Below are positions 8,694 through 15,773 of a stretch of DNA of 26,823 bases, piece by piece (the stretch's first letter is position 1; every line of letters starts with the position of its first letter). The position numbers and the translations under genes are program-made. The notes under the pieces are model-generated. The model was not told where the DNA came from. It did not search any database and worked only from the letters and a program-made list of their open reading frames with translations. Origin of the DNA: an uncultured Collinsella sp. (GTDB lineage Bacteria > Actinomycetota > Coriobacteriia > Coriobacteriales > Coriobacteriaceae); assembly GCA_900552705.1 (NCBI GenBank), contig USAX01000007.1, forward strand, positions 1-26,823. The letters run 5' to 3'.

Positions 8694-9983
8694 CTATAGA
8701 CAAAATGCCGCATAAAGTGGAACAGACATCAGCCCATCATTCATTCCGAAGGGCTTAGTCGATAGCCTGATTCGGCGCGCGCCCGGATGGGTCTTTTTAA
8801 GTGAGGACAGGCTTCGAGATCTTGTGTTCTCTCCCGCCTTGACTTCAATCGCAGACAAGCATCCCTGCTTCTCTACTACAAAGTCGATTTCCGCACGATT
8901 ATCTCGCGCCCAATAATGCAGCGGATAGCCCATGGCTGAAAGCTGTTGGGCAACGTAGTTTTCGGTAAGTGCACCCATGAATGTGCCGCCGATACCGGCA
9001 AGAATATCGGCGCGTTGAGCACCGGCCTTGGAGACGAGCAGCCCTGTATCCGCCTGATAGATTTTAAAAGCAGAAGGGTTAACGAAGGCCTCTAAAGGGC
9101 TTTCGATCTGCCCGACTAGGCTGCAGCGCGCCACCGTACCCGACAATACAAGCCAGTCGAGAGCATCTCCAAAGAGAGACGCATTGCCCCCCGCTCGCAC
9201 TACCTTGTATTGAAATTTACGATTCTCTTTGGCAAGCTGCTGTGGAATGGAATCGAAGCACGCACGCGTCTTTGCGCTCAAGCGCTCATCAGCATATTTA
9301 TTAGTGTCGGCGGAGTATCCGTCGAGAATAATCCGATGCTTTTCGGCCACATCAATGATTGACTGATCATCGATGTACGTTTGGACCGCCTCGGGCATTC
9401 CGCCAACAACAAGATACTGCCGATAGAGCCCAAGCGCCTTTTCATGAAGGCTTGGCGCAAGAGGACCCATAAACTCGAATGATGAGCGTATCTCGTCGAC
9501 CAGCTGATCGTGCCCCATCGCCCAGAGAAACTCCTCGAAATCGAGTGGAGTCATCTCGATCAAGTCGGTCTTTCCGACGGGGAACGAATACGACTGATGG
9601 TTAATGGCAACCCCAAGAAGCGACCCAGCAGCCGCAACGTAATACTCGGGAGCATCTTCGCAAAAGTATTTAAGGGAAGTGAGCGCTTCCTCGCATGCCT
9701 GGATCTCGTCAATGAACAGTAAGGTTTTGCCAGGCACGATACGCTGTCCCGTACGAGCCTCGATCGCGCGTACAATCGAATGAGGGTCAAGACCGCCCGA
9801 AAAATCCGCTCGCGCCGACCGGTCGTTCTCAAGATTAACGTAGACAACCGATTCGAAAAGATCCTGGGCGTACGTTCTGAGCAAATAGGTCTTGCCACAC
9901 TGGCGCACGCCTTTGACCAGCAAAGGTTTTCTATCAGCTCTGTCTCGCCATTCCCTAAGTAGCTCGTCTGCCTTGCGACGCAT
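8694..9983 (-). CDS. AAA-family ATP-binding protein with C-terminal DUF4143 domain
   Basis: The protein has 429 residues from the ATG at 9983, which has AGGGAAGG six bases upstream; an in-frame TTG at 9989 lies too close to that site. Walker A is GVRQCGKT (25-32) and Walker B is LLFIDEIQ (Asp92, Glu93). This is the AAA_14 type of P-loop module. The C-terminal third fits DUF4143, with a PD-(D/E)XK-like core E-I-D-F-V-V ... A-I-E-V-K-A-G. Proteins of this architecture are widespread in gut bacteria, often as several copies per genome. Their function is not established; roles in defence or as toxin-like ATPases have been suggested. It stands alone, converging on the topoisomerase operon. An A/T-rich upstream stretch with ATTTTA at 10019-10024 (TAAAAT on the minus strand) may hold its promoter. 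Confidence 0.85.
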   Translation of the reverse strand: MRRKADELLREWRDRADRKPLLVKGVRQCGKTYLLRTYAQDLFESVVYVNLENDRSARADFSGGLDPHSIVRAIEARTGQRIVPGKTLLFIDEIQACEEALTSLKYFCEDAPEYYVAAAGSLLGVAINHQSYSFPVGKTDLIEMTPLDFEEFLWAMGHDQLVDEIRSSFEFMGPLAPSLHEKALGLYRQYLVVGGMPEAVQTYIDDQSIIDVAEKHRIILDGYSADTNKYADERLSAKTRACFDSIPQQLAKENRKFQYKVVRAGGNASLFGDALDWLVLSGTVARCSLVGQIESPLEAFVNPSAFKIYQADTGLLVSKAGAQRADILAGIGGTFMGALTENYVAQQLSAMGYPLHYWARDNRAEIDFVVEKQGCLSAIEVKAGENTRSRSLSSLKKTHPGARRIRLSTKPFGMNDGLMSVPLYAAFCL

Positions 9984-10162
9984 GCGCAACCTTCCCTCAT
10001 GAACTTCTGTTTGACAATATTTTAACGCGGATTAATTTGTTTTCAGTTATTTTTCTGCGTTTAATAATTGTTCTATACGCGCTTGAGGGAATGCGCCCCT
10101 ATCTCTCGGTAAGGACAGCAAGCATTTCCACCAACGCTGATTGCCATGCGTTCTTCTTGTCC

Positions 10163-10693
10163 TTAGGCAAGCTTGCGAGCGAGCTCTCGCACCTCTTTCA
10201 ACTTGGGCGAGGATGCCATGCTGTCGCGCTCGGTCATACCGCTGATGGTGACAATGCCCTGGTCCTCCCACTTGCAGTACGCGCAGGTTGACTTGTACAT
10301 AGCGATCGCCGCATCATAGACACCCTCGCTGTGGCTATCGAGTAAAAGGGCCGTCTTGGTGAACGGGAATCCCGTGGCACCGAAGGCGTACAGGCGGTCG
10401 ATGGCGGTCTTTTCCTGCGCAGTGATATCAAACCAGTAGATAGGCGAAGCGGAGACAACCATGTCGGTGTCTTTCAGCGACTCAATCACGTTGGCCATGT
10501 CATCCTTCTGCACGCAGACGCCCTCATGGGCGAAGCAGTACTGGCATCCCAAGCAGCCGGCGATCTTCTTGCTGGCAACGCGGATGACCTCGACCGTATG
10601 GCCGCCCTCACGCGCGGTCTCGGCAAACGCCTCGACCATGGTATCGGTATTAGCGCCCTTACGCGGGCTGCCGCTCAATACAACGATATTCAT
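10163..10693 (-). CDS. NADPH-dependent FMN reductase / iron-sulfur flavoprotein-like protein
   Basis: This 176-residue protein has a flavodoxin-like fold of the FMN reductase family. The FMN phosphate-binding loop is SGSPRKGANTD at residues 7-17. Cysteines 47, 50, 53 and 60 form C-x2-C-x2-C-x6-C, the compact cluster motif of iron-sulfur flavoproteins, so a [4Fe-4S] cluster next to FMN is likely. A further C-x2-C pair occurs in STCAYCKW. The start ATG at 10693 has GAGGG six bases upstream. An 8-bp hairpin (CATGCTGC/GCAGCATG, 10710-10731) lies just upstream of the ribosome site. Such proteins transfer electrons from reduced ferredoxin or NAD(P)H to unknown acceptors. The gene appears to be a single transcription unit. 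It lies behind the TetR gene on the same strand, about 200 bases away, and I see no evidence that they share an operon. Confidence 0.85.
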   Translation of the reverse strand: MNIVVLSGSPRKGANTDTMVEAFAETAREGGHTVEVIRVASKKIAGCLGCQYCFAHEGVCVQKDDMANVIESLKDTDMVVSASPIYWFDITAQEKTAIDRLYAFGATGFPFTKTALLLDSHSEGVYDAAIAMYKSTCAYCKWEDQGIVTISGMTERDSMASSPKLKEVRELARKLA

Positions 10694-10891
10694 AGGATTC
10701 CCTCTCCCTCATGCTGCAGGCGCGCAGCATGCTTTCTTGTAACCAAAACGAATGGTGTTAATCAATCGCCAGCAGGCCATATCTCTTGTTCAAGTTCCCT
10801 AAAGAAGCTCAAGACGATTGCGATTGCCTTATACAACGTCGAAAATCAAAGAGGGCCCATAGCAACGCCACCTACCTGAAATGACATGCGG

Positions 10892-11452
10892 TCAAGACGA
10901 GCTACGAGGATCGTGACGAGCCGATACCGCCCGCATGCCCCCTTCGGAATAGGCGCTGAGCAGCTCCTGAGCGTGGGCAAACTCGGGCCCTCGCCTCCAA
11001 CCGAGCAGGCGGTTGACCGCGAGATTTCCCTGGACGTTGTGGACGAAGAGCAGATAGGCGTCCTCGCGCGAAAGCCCAGTCTCCTCCATGATCGAGGGAA
11101 CCATCTGCTCGGCGCCGCGCTCGACGACGCGCTGTGCCACCCGGGCGTACGCGTCGTCATCCGAGTAGAGCAGATAATAGTCATCGTTTGCCGGCGGACG
11201 CTGGCAGAGGGCACCCGCCTCCGTTCCCTCGAGCGGCGGCACCGCCGCCAAGGCCTCGTCGATAAGCGCGTCGAGCAGGGCGAACTTGTCCTCGTAGTGC
11301 AGATAGAACGTGCCACGGTTGATATCGGCGCGGCGGCAAATATCCGCTACCGTCATCTTCGCGAAGCCGACCTCGGCCAGCAGCGCGAAGAACGCCTCCC
11401 GTATGACCGAGAGTGTATAGCGTCGGCGACGATCGATCTTCCCCGCTTCCAT
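10892..11452 (-). CDS. TetR/AcrR-family regulator, divergent from the SirTM array (copy 1)
   Basis: The 186-residue protein has an N-terminal TetR helix-turn-helix at residues 33-53 (MTVADICRRADINRGTFYLHY) and a C-terminal ligand or dimerisation domain with conserved VQGNLAVNRLLGW. The ATG at 11452 has GGAGGGG four bases upstream, which is better than the in-frame TTG at 11479. The gene is divergent from the three sirtuin genes across a 143-base intergenic region that contains a palindrome overlapping the sirtuin -10 box, so it most likely represses that operon and itself. A near-identical paralogue lies at 14183-14743. The ligand is unknown; metabolites of NAD or ADP-ribose would fit the neighbours, but this is a guess. 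Confidence 0.88.
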   Translation of the reverse strand: MEAGKIDRRRRYTLSVIREAFFALLAEVGFAKMTVADICRRADINRGTFYLHYEDKFALLDALIDEALAAVPPLEGTEAGALCQRPPANDDYYLLYSDDDAYARVAQRVVERGAEQMVPSIMEETGLSREDAYLLFVHNVQGNLAVNRLLGWRRGPEFAHAQELLSAYSEGGMRAVSARHDPRSSS

Positions 11453-11547
11453 TACCCCTCCAATTGCAACGCTCGACAATGCCCGGCAAACGCTCGTTTA
11501 TCGACAGCAGGCCGAAGCTGTTCATTGCTCTTAAGCAAATCGACATG

Positions 11548-11576
11548 GATACTTTTTATAGACACCTGTTTATAAT
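11548..11576 (+). promoter_or_regulatory. Promoter of the SirTM operon with overlapping TetR-type operator
   Basis: A perfect -10 box TATAAT lies at 11571-11576 with a weak -35 GATACT at 11548-11553 (17-base spacer). The 18-base element TATAGACACCTGTTTATA at 11557-11574 is an imperfect palindrome of the form TATA-N-ACA-NN-TGT-N-TATA and covers part of the -10 box. A TetR dimer bound there would block RNA polymerase. Transcription would begin near 11583, close to the ribosome site AAGAAGG at 11583-11589, giving a very short leader. Confidence 0.55.
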
Positions 11577-11595
11577 AGCTGAAAGAAGGTATCCA

Positions 11596-12561
11596 GTGAC
11601 CCTGTACGAGCAGCTCGTTATCGAGCTCACCAACCAATCGTTTTCCCTTCAGGCCGCCTACCGCAGCGGCGGCACGCCCTATGAGCTGAGTGACCGCGAG
11701 CCCGAGCCCTACGACCAGCAAATCAGGGACTTCGCCCGCATGATCGAGGAAGCCGATTGCGTGCTGGTGGGCGGGGCCTCTGGGCTCTCCGCGGCGGGCG
11801 GCGGCGACTTCTATTACGAGGACAACGCAACCTATCGCAGGCATTTCGGCAAATTCGCCGAGCGCTACGGTTTCAAGGGCGCTTTCGAGGGGTCGTTCTA
11901 CCGCTGGCCCACCGCCGAGGCGCGCTGGGGATACCTCGCCACCTTCCTCGACACCACGCTCAACGCCCCGCTGCGCAAGCCCTACAGGGACCTCGACACC
12001 ATTATCGCCGAGAAGGATTTCTTCGTGCTCACCACCAACCAGGACACGCAGTTTGTGAAGCTCTATCCCTGGGAGAAAGTGGCAGAGATCCAAGGCGACC
12101 ACCGCTTCTTTCAGTGCTCCCACTGTTGCACCGACGCGGTGTGGGATGCGGTCGAGCCGGTCTCCCGCATGGTAGAGGCCATGGGAGACGGCCTTGAGGT
12201 TCCGACAGAGCTCGTGCCGCGCTGCCCGCACTGCGGGGCAGAGGCGTTCCCCTGGGTTCGCGGCTACGGCAACTTCCTGCAGGGCGAACTCTACGAGGAG
12301 CAGTACCGCAAGGTGTCCGACTGGCTCGACGCGCACGCACGGCAGAGGATCCTCTTCCTCGAGCTGGGTGTGGGCCGCATGACGCCCGCGTTTATCCAGG
12401 AGCCGTTCTGGGCCCTCACGGCGCAGTTACCGCAGGCCAGCTACATCGCCGTAAACAACAAGACGCAGTTTCTCCCCCGCGCGATCGAGGATCGGGGGCT
12501 CGCCGTTCGCGCCGACATCGCCGACGTGCTTGCCGACGTGCGCAAGACGCTGGGGAGGTAG
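11596..12561 (+). CDS. Class M sirtuin-like protein (SirTM-A), probable protein ADP-ribosyltransferase
   Basis: This 321-residue protein starts at the GTG at 11596, with AAGAAGG six bases upstream. It has the Sir2 fold: the NAD-binding loop GGASGLS (59-65), TTNQD (146-150), then IQGD with Gln166, and a four-Cys zinc module (Cys174, Cys177 or 178, Cys210, Cys213). In deacetylase sirtuins the position after the TN-D motif carries a catalytic His-Gly. Here it is Gln-Gly, as in the class M sirtuins of Staphylococcus and Streptococcus, which ADP-ribosylate proteins rather than deacetylate them. The C-terminal LFLELGVG motif is also shared with that class. It has about 45 extra N-terminal residues compared with the SirTM I remember. 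It is the first gene of a three-gene operon under a TetR regulator. Its substrate is unknown. Confidence 0.85.
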   Translation: MTLYEQLVIELTNQSFSLQAAYRSGGTPYELSDREPEPYDQQIRDFARMIEEADCVLVGGASGLSAAGGGDFYYEDNATYRRHFGKFAERYGFKGAFEGSFYRWPTAEARWGYLATFLDTTLNAPLRKPYRDLDTIIAEKDFFVLTTNQDTQFVKLYPWEKVAEIQGDHRFFQCSHCCTDAVWDAVEPVSRMVEAMGDGLEVPTELVPRCPHCGAEAFPWVRGYGNFLQGELYEEQYRKVSDWLDAHARQRILFLELGVGRMTPAFIQEPFWALTAQLPQASYIAVNNKTQFLPRAIEDRGLAVRADIADVLADVRKTLGR

Positions 12562-12564
12562 CGC

Positions 12565-13263
12565 ATGGAGACGGCGAAAGCAGTTCGTATAGGCAGGGCG
12601 CTAGCCGAAGCGGATCTTGTCATCATCGGCGCTAGCAACGGACTCGACATGGCGGAGGGGCTCAACCTTTTCTGCGCCGATGCTCATTTCCAAGAGGCGT
12701 ACGGCGACCTCGCTCAGGCAGACGGCATCGGCTGCATACTGCAGGGGCTCGCTTCCCCGGATGCCAGCGTGCGACGCCGATGGGCCGAGCGGTTCCATCA
12801 AAAGGAGTATCTCGAATATGAGCCCGGCTCGCTCATGAACGGGCTGCGGCGTCTTACGGAGCACGCCGACACCTTCGTGGTCACATGCAACATCGACGGG
12901 CACTTCGCGCGCGCCGGGTTCGACGAGGAGCGCGTGCTCGAGACTGAGGGGAGCACGCGCACGTCGGTTGACGAGCGGCGCCTCGCCCATCCAGACGCCC
13001 TCGCCATGACCCAGCTCGAGGAGCTCGAGCGCCTTGTGCAAGCCCATCGCAACGGCAGGGTCGCCATCCTCGAACTTGGCGTGGGACTGCGCAACGGCAT
13101 CATAAAGCACATGCTCGCCCAGATCGCGAACGTCTGCGAGCACGCCACCTACATCGTGTTCAACTACAGCCAGGCTATGGCGCCCGATGCATCGTGCGAG
13201 ACGATTCTCGTTGACGGCGATATGGCCCCGGCTTTCGAGGAGATTGCCCAATGCCGTCTCTAG
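12565..13263 (+). CDS. Reduced class M sirtuin-like paralogue (SirTM-B), catalytic Gln and zinc module missing
   Basis: This 232-residue Sir2-fold protein starts three bases after the stop of SirTM-A, with GGGGAGG six bases upstream. The NAD loop is GASNGLD (22-28), the TN-D motif is TCNIDGHF (107-114) and the C-terminal core AILELGVGLRNGIIK matches the other two paralogues. The catalytic Gln of class M sirtuins is replaced by Glu128 (ETEGS). The stretch that carries the zinc-binding Cys residues in the neighbours is shortened, and no Cys-x2-Cys pairs remain. It may bind NAD or ADP-ribose without being a transferase, and could act as a regulatory partner of A or C. That is inference from the motifs. 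Its end overlaps the start of SirTM-C by 13 bases, so the two are probably translationally coupled. Confidence 0.8.
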   Translation: METAKAVRIGRALAEADLVIIGASNGLDMAEGLNLFCADAHFQEAYGDLAQADGIGCILQGLASPDASVRRRWAERFHQKEYLEYEPGSLMNGLRRLTEHADTFVVTCNIDGHFARAGFDEERVLETEGSTRTSVDERRLAHPDALAMTQLEELERLVQAHRNGRVAILELGVGLRNGIIKHMLAQIANVCEHATYIVFNYSQAMAPDASCETILVDGDMAPAFEEIAQCRL

Positions 13264-14099
13264 AGAGGGAAGCGTATAGGCTTCGAAGCCTTATCGACGA
13301 TGCCGACGCCATCATCGTCGGCATCGGCTCGGGCATGTCAAGCGCCGCCGGGTTCAACCATTACAACCGCGCAGGCATGGCGCGCGCCGGAATGACGGAC
13401 TGGCAGCAAGCCTTTGGCTTCAAGAGCCTTTTCGACGGCTTCTACCACCTCTACCCCAGCCTCGAGCAGCAATGGGCCTACTACGCGCGATATATCGATT
13501 TCATGCTGCGCGAGCCGACCTCGCAGCCCTATCTCGACCTACGGTCCCTCATCGGCCATAAGGACTACTTCATCCTGAGCACCAATGTAGACACCCAAGT
13601 CGAGAAGACGTTTCCCACCGAGAGGATCTGCAACTATCAGGGAAGCTTCGCGCACCTTCAATGCAAGCAGCCATGCTGCGACGAGCTCTTCGATGCGAGC
13701 CCCTACGTCGAGCGCATGCTCGCGGGCATGGCGGGGTTCGAGGTCCGCAGCGAGGACGTCCCCCGATGCCCGCACTGCGGCTGGCAGCTTGTGCCGTGGG
13801 TGCGCGACGACACGTTTCTGCAGGGTGCGGCATGGCGCGAGGGCCTCGGACGATACGAGCGCTTCGTGCGCGAGCGCAGCGATCGCCGCGTGCTGTTGCT
13901 GGAGCTTGGCGTGGGCGAGATGACCCCCGGCATCATCACGCTCCCGTTCTGGAGCATGACCGCAAAGCTGCCGGATGCGCACCTGCTGAGCGTAAACATC
14001 TCGGGCGGCTCGGCTCCGCTGCAGCTTGGAAGCAAGGCAGGGGCGATCCAGGCCGATTTGGGCGCCCTGCTCTCGGTGGCGCGGGCAGGTGGCGAGTAA
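13251..14099 (+). CDS. Class M sirtuin-like protein (SirTM-C), probable protein ADP-ribosyltransferase
   Basis: This 282-residue protein is the closest of the three to the SirTM enzymes of Staphylococcus and Streptococcus as I remember them, with no N-terminal extension. Visible motifs: GIGSGMSSAAGF (24-35), STNVD (110-114), YQGS with Gln130 in place of the sirtuin His, zinc ligands Cys138 and Cys142/143 plus Cys173 and Cys176, an RDDTFLQ segment near 185-191 and LLLELGVG with PGIITLPFW. Together they predict an NAD-dependent protein ADP-ribosyltransferase. In known systems the target is a lipoylated GcvH-like protein and a macrodomain reverses the mark; neither is found in this window. The ATG at 13251 has AGGAG eight bases upstream, inside the end of SirTM-B. 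Its 3' four-fifths is duplicated at 16897-17583. Confidence 0.85.
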   Translation: MPSLEREAYRLRSLIDDADAIIVGIGSGMSSAAGFNHYNRAGMARAGMTDWQQAFGFKSLFDGFYHLYPSLEQQWAYYARYIDFMLREPTSQPYLDLRSLIGHKDYFILSTNVDTQVEKTFPTERICNYQGSFAHLQCKQPCCDELFDASPYVERMLAGMAGFEVRSEDVPRCPHCGWQLVPWVRDDTFLQGAAWREGLGRYERFVRERSDRRVLLLELGVGEMTPGIITLPFWSMTAKLPDAHLLSVNISGGSAPLQLGSKAGAIQADLGALLSVARAGGE

Positions 14100-14106
14100 C
14101 GCGGAG
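13420..14106 (+). repeat. Direct repeat copy 1 (SirTM-C 3' part)
   Basis: This segment matches 16897-17583 with an offset of 3477 bases. By eye, bases 13420-13875 are identical to the second copy (456 bases). From 13876 on, differences appear, first as a cluster of about seven and then scattered. The matching TetR genes and promoter regions upstream show that the repeat is part of a larger tandem duplication of the whole locus. Confidence 0.9.
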
Positions 14107-14134
14107 CGGTAGACGCGCAATGAGGTTTTAGTCG

Positions 14135-14164
14135 CAGCCTCCGAACGAGAGGGCTCGGAGGCTG
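14135..14164. terminator. Hairpin between convergent SirTM-C and second TetR gene
   Basis: CAGCCTCCGA (14135-14144) pairs with TCGGAGGCTG (14155-14164), ten base pairs with a ten-base loop. It lies between two convergent stop codons. The T tracts are short on both sides (GGTATTCC on the plus strand, CTAAAACC on the minus strand), so it would be a moderate bidirectional terminator. Confidence 0.5.
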
Positions 14165-14182
14165 GTATTCCTGAATCGCAGG

Positions 14183-14743
14183 TCACGATGGGTTATCGGA
14201 ATCGCGAAGAGCGGATACCGCCAGTAAGCCCCCTTCGGAATAGGCGTTGAGCAGCTCCTGGGCATGGGCGAACTCGGGACCTCGTCTCCAGCCGAGCAGG
14301 CGGTTGACGGCCAGATTGCCCTGGACGTTGTGGACGAAGAGCAGGAAGGCGTCTTCGCGTGAAAGCCCTGTTTTCTCCATGACCCAGGGAACCATCTGCT
14401 CCGCTCCGCGTTCTATGACGCGCTGGGCTACGCGAGCGTATGCGTCGCTGTCCGAATAAAGCAGGCGATAATCGTCGTCTGCCGGCGGACGCTGGCAAAG
14501 CGTTGCCGATTCAACCCCCTCAAGCGGGGGAGCCGCTGCCAATGCCTCGTCGATAAGCGCATCGAGCAGCGCGTACTTATCCTCGTAACGCAGATAGAAC
14601 GTTCCCCGGTTGATCTCGGCGCGGCGGCAGATGTCCGCCACCGTCATCTTCGCGAAGCCGACCTCGGCCAGCAGCGCGAAGAACGCCTCCCGTATGACCG
14701 AGAGGGTGTAGCGCCGCCGGCGGTCGATCTTGGTTTCTCCCAT
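14183..14743 (-). CDS. TetR/AcrR-family regulator (copy 2)
   Basis: This 186-residue paralogue of the TetR protein at 10892-11452 has the same length and, by eye, well over 80 percent identity. The helix-turn-helix (residues 33-53) differs only by Asp-to-Glu and His-to-Arg changes, so it should recognise the same operator. The ATG at 14743 has GGAGAGG upstream. The frame can be extended to 14884 but this would run through the divergent promoter region. It is still intact although the sirtuin genes it once faced are broken. It could act on both promoters, giving the first locus two nearly equivalent repressors. Its C-terminus differs most from copy 1. Confidence 0.87.
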   Translation of the reverse strand: MGETKIDRRRRYTLSVIREAFFALLAEVGFAKMTVADICRRAEINRGTFYLRYEDKYALLDALIDEALAAAPPLEGVESATLCQRPPADDDYRLLYSDSDAYARVAQRVIERGAEQMVPWVMEKTGLSREDAFLLFVHNVQGNLAVNRLLGWRRGPEFAHAQELLNAYSEGGLLAVSALRDSDNPS

Positions 14744-14848
14744 CGCCTCTCCAATCTGAGTCGTTTGACAATGTCCAGTAGCTGTTCGTTTATCGACAGG
14801 TGCACGCGTTTGTTCATTGCCCCTGCGAAAATCAACAAGGATACTGTT

Positions 14849-14866
14849 TATAGACACCTGTTTTTT
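14849..14866. promoter_or_regulatory. Altered TetR operator and -10 region of the second locus
   Basis: The left half TATAGACA and the centre CC-TGT are the same as in the operator at 11557-11574. The right half reads TGTTTTTT instead of TGTTTATA, and the TATAAT -10 box of copy 1 is replaced by TTTTAT. Flanking bases (GGATACT before, ATAGCTGAAAG after) are conserved. Promoter strength and repressor binding are probably reduced, which is inferred from the base changes. Confidence 0.45.
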
Positions 14867-14886
14867 ATAGCTGAAAGGGAGCACGG

Positions 14887-15087
14887 ATGACCCTGTGCGA
14901 GAAGCTCGGCATCGGGCTTGTCAGCCGATCGTTTTCCCATCGGGCCGTCTATCGAAACGGCGGCACGTCATACGATTTGAGCGATTGCGAGCCTGCTGCT
15001 TGCAAGCAAGATATCGAGGCTTTTGCCCGCAAGGTGGGGGAGGCTGATTGCGTGTTTACGGGAGAGGCAGGTAGGCAGGCGTTATGA
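14887..15087 (+). pseudogene. SirTM-A N-terminal fragment (copy 2), truncated
   Basis: The 66-residue frame starts with ATG at 14887 behind a GGGAG-type ribosome site and matches residues 1 to about 60 of SirTM-A (YRNGGTSYDLSD against YRSGGTPYELSD; FARKVGEADCV against FARMIEEADCV). The match ends just inside the NAD-binding loop, near 15070. The frame then stops at a TGA that overlaps the ATG of the first radical SAM gene (ATGA at 15084-15087). No NAD site remains, so it cannot work as a sirtuin. It may now serve only as a translated leader for the radical SAM genes. Confidence 0.85.
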
Positions 15088-15773
15088 GCATCTGCATCAA
15101 AAATCAGATTCAGAATATGAATATCGTCATCGGCTGCACGGTGGGGTGTCCATATTGCTATGCCCGTAACAATGTGAAACGTTGGCATATGATTGACGAC
15201 TTCGCTGATCCTGCGTTCTTCCCGAGCAAGCTCAAGATGATGGAAAAGAAACGCCCGCAGAACTTTCTCCTTACCGGCATGAGCGATCTCTCCGGGTGGA
15301 AGCTGGAATGGCGAGACGAGGTATTTGCAAAGATCCATGAGAATCCACAGCATCAGTTCCTGTTCCTGACCAAGAGACCCGATTTGCTGGATTTAGATAC
15401 CGACCTGGAAAACGCATGGTTCGGCGTTACGGTGACGAGGAAAGCGGAGCTGTGGCGTATCGACGCCCTTCGGAAAAACGTCAAAGCAAATCACTTCTTC
15501 GTTACTTTTGAGCCGCTATTCGACGATCCCGGTACGGTCGACCTTTCCGGAATCAACTGGATCGTCGTCGGCACCATGACCGGGACGCAGAGCAGGAAGG
15601 TTCATACGGAACCGGAGTGGGCATGGTCTTTGACGGACCAGGCGCACGCGCTTGGCATTCCAATGTTTATGAAGGAAGACCTCGTCTCTGTCATAGGGGA
15701 CGAAAACATGATTCAGGAATTGCCGGAAGAATTCGAAAGAGTGCTGGAGGTGCAGAGAACATGGCGGAAGTGA
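15084..15773 (+). CDS. Radical SAM mobile pair protein A (DUF5131-like radical SAM)
   Basis: This 229-residue protein has the radical SAM cluster motif C-x3-C-x2-C at Cys18, Cys22 and Cys25 (GCTVGCPYCYA), which binds a [4Fe-4S] cluster and S-adenosylmethionine. The downstream pattern (NFLLTGMSDLSGW, FLFLTKRPDLL, WFGVTV, GINWIVVGTMTG) fits the DUF5131 / phage Gp37-Gp68 type. Together with the next gene it corresponds to the two-gene 'radical SAM mobile pair' found on mobile DNA of Firmicutes; its substrate is unknown. The MarR-type regulator sometimes found with the pair is not present here. The region is clearly richer in A and T than the sirtuin genes around it, a sign of transfer. The ATG at 15084 overlaps the stop of the truncated sirtuin; a second ATG at 15117 is possible. 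Confidence 0.82.
   Translation: MSICIKNQIQNMNIVIGCTVGCPYCYARNNVKRWHMIDDFADPAFFPSKLKMMEKKRPQNFLLTGMSDLSGWKLEWRDEVFAKIHENPQHQFLFLTKRPDLLDLDTDLENAWFGVTVTRKAELWRIDALRKNVKANHFFVTFEPLFDDPGTVDLSGINWIVVGTMTGTQSRKVHTEPEWAWSLTDQAHALGIPMFMKEDLVSVIGDENMIQELPEEFERVLEVQRTWRK

Noticed and set aside
10047..10271. 74-codon minus-strand frame overlapping the flavoprotein gene
   Set aside because: It is a shifted frame of the end of a clear gene and has no features of its own.
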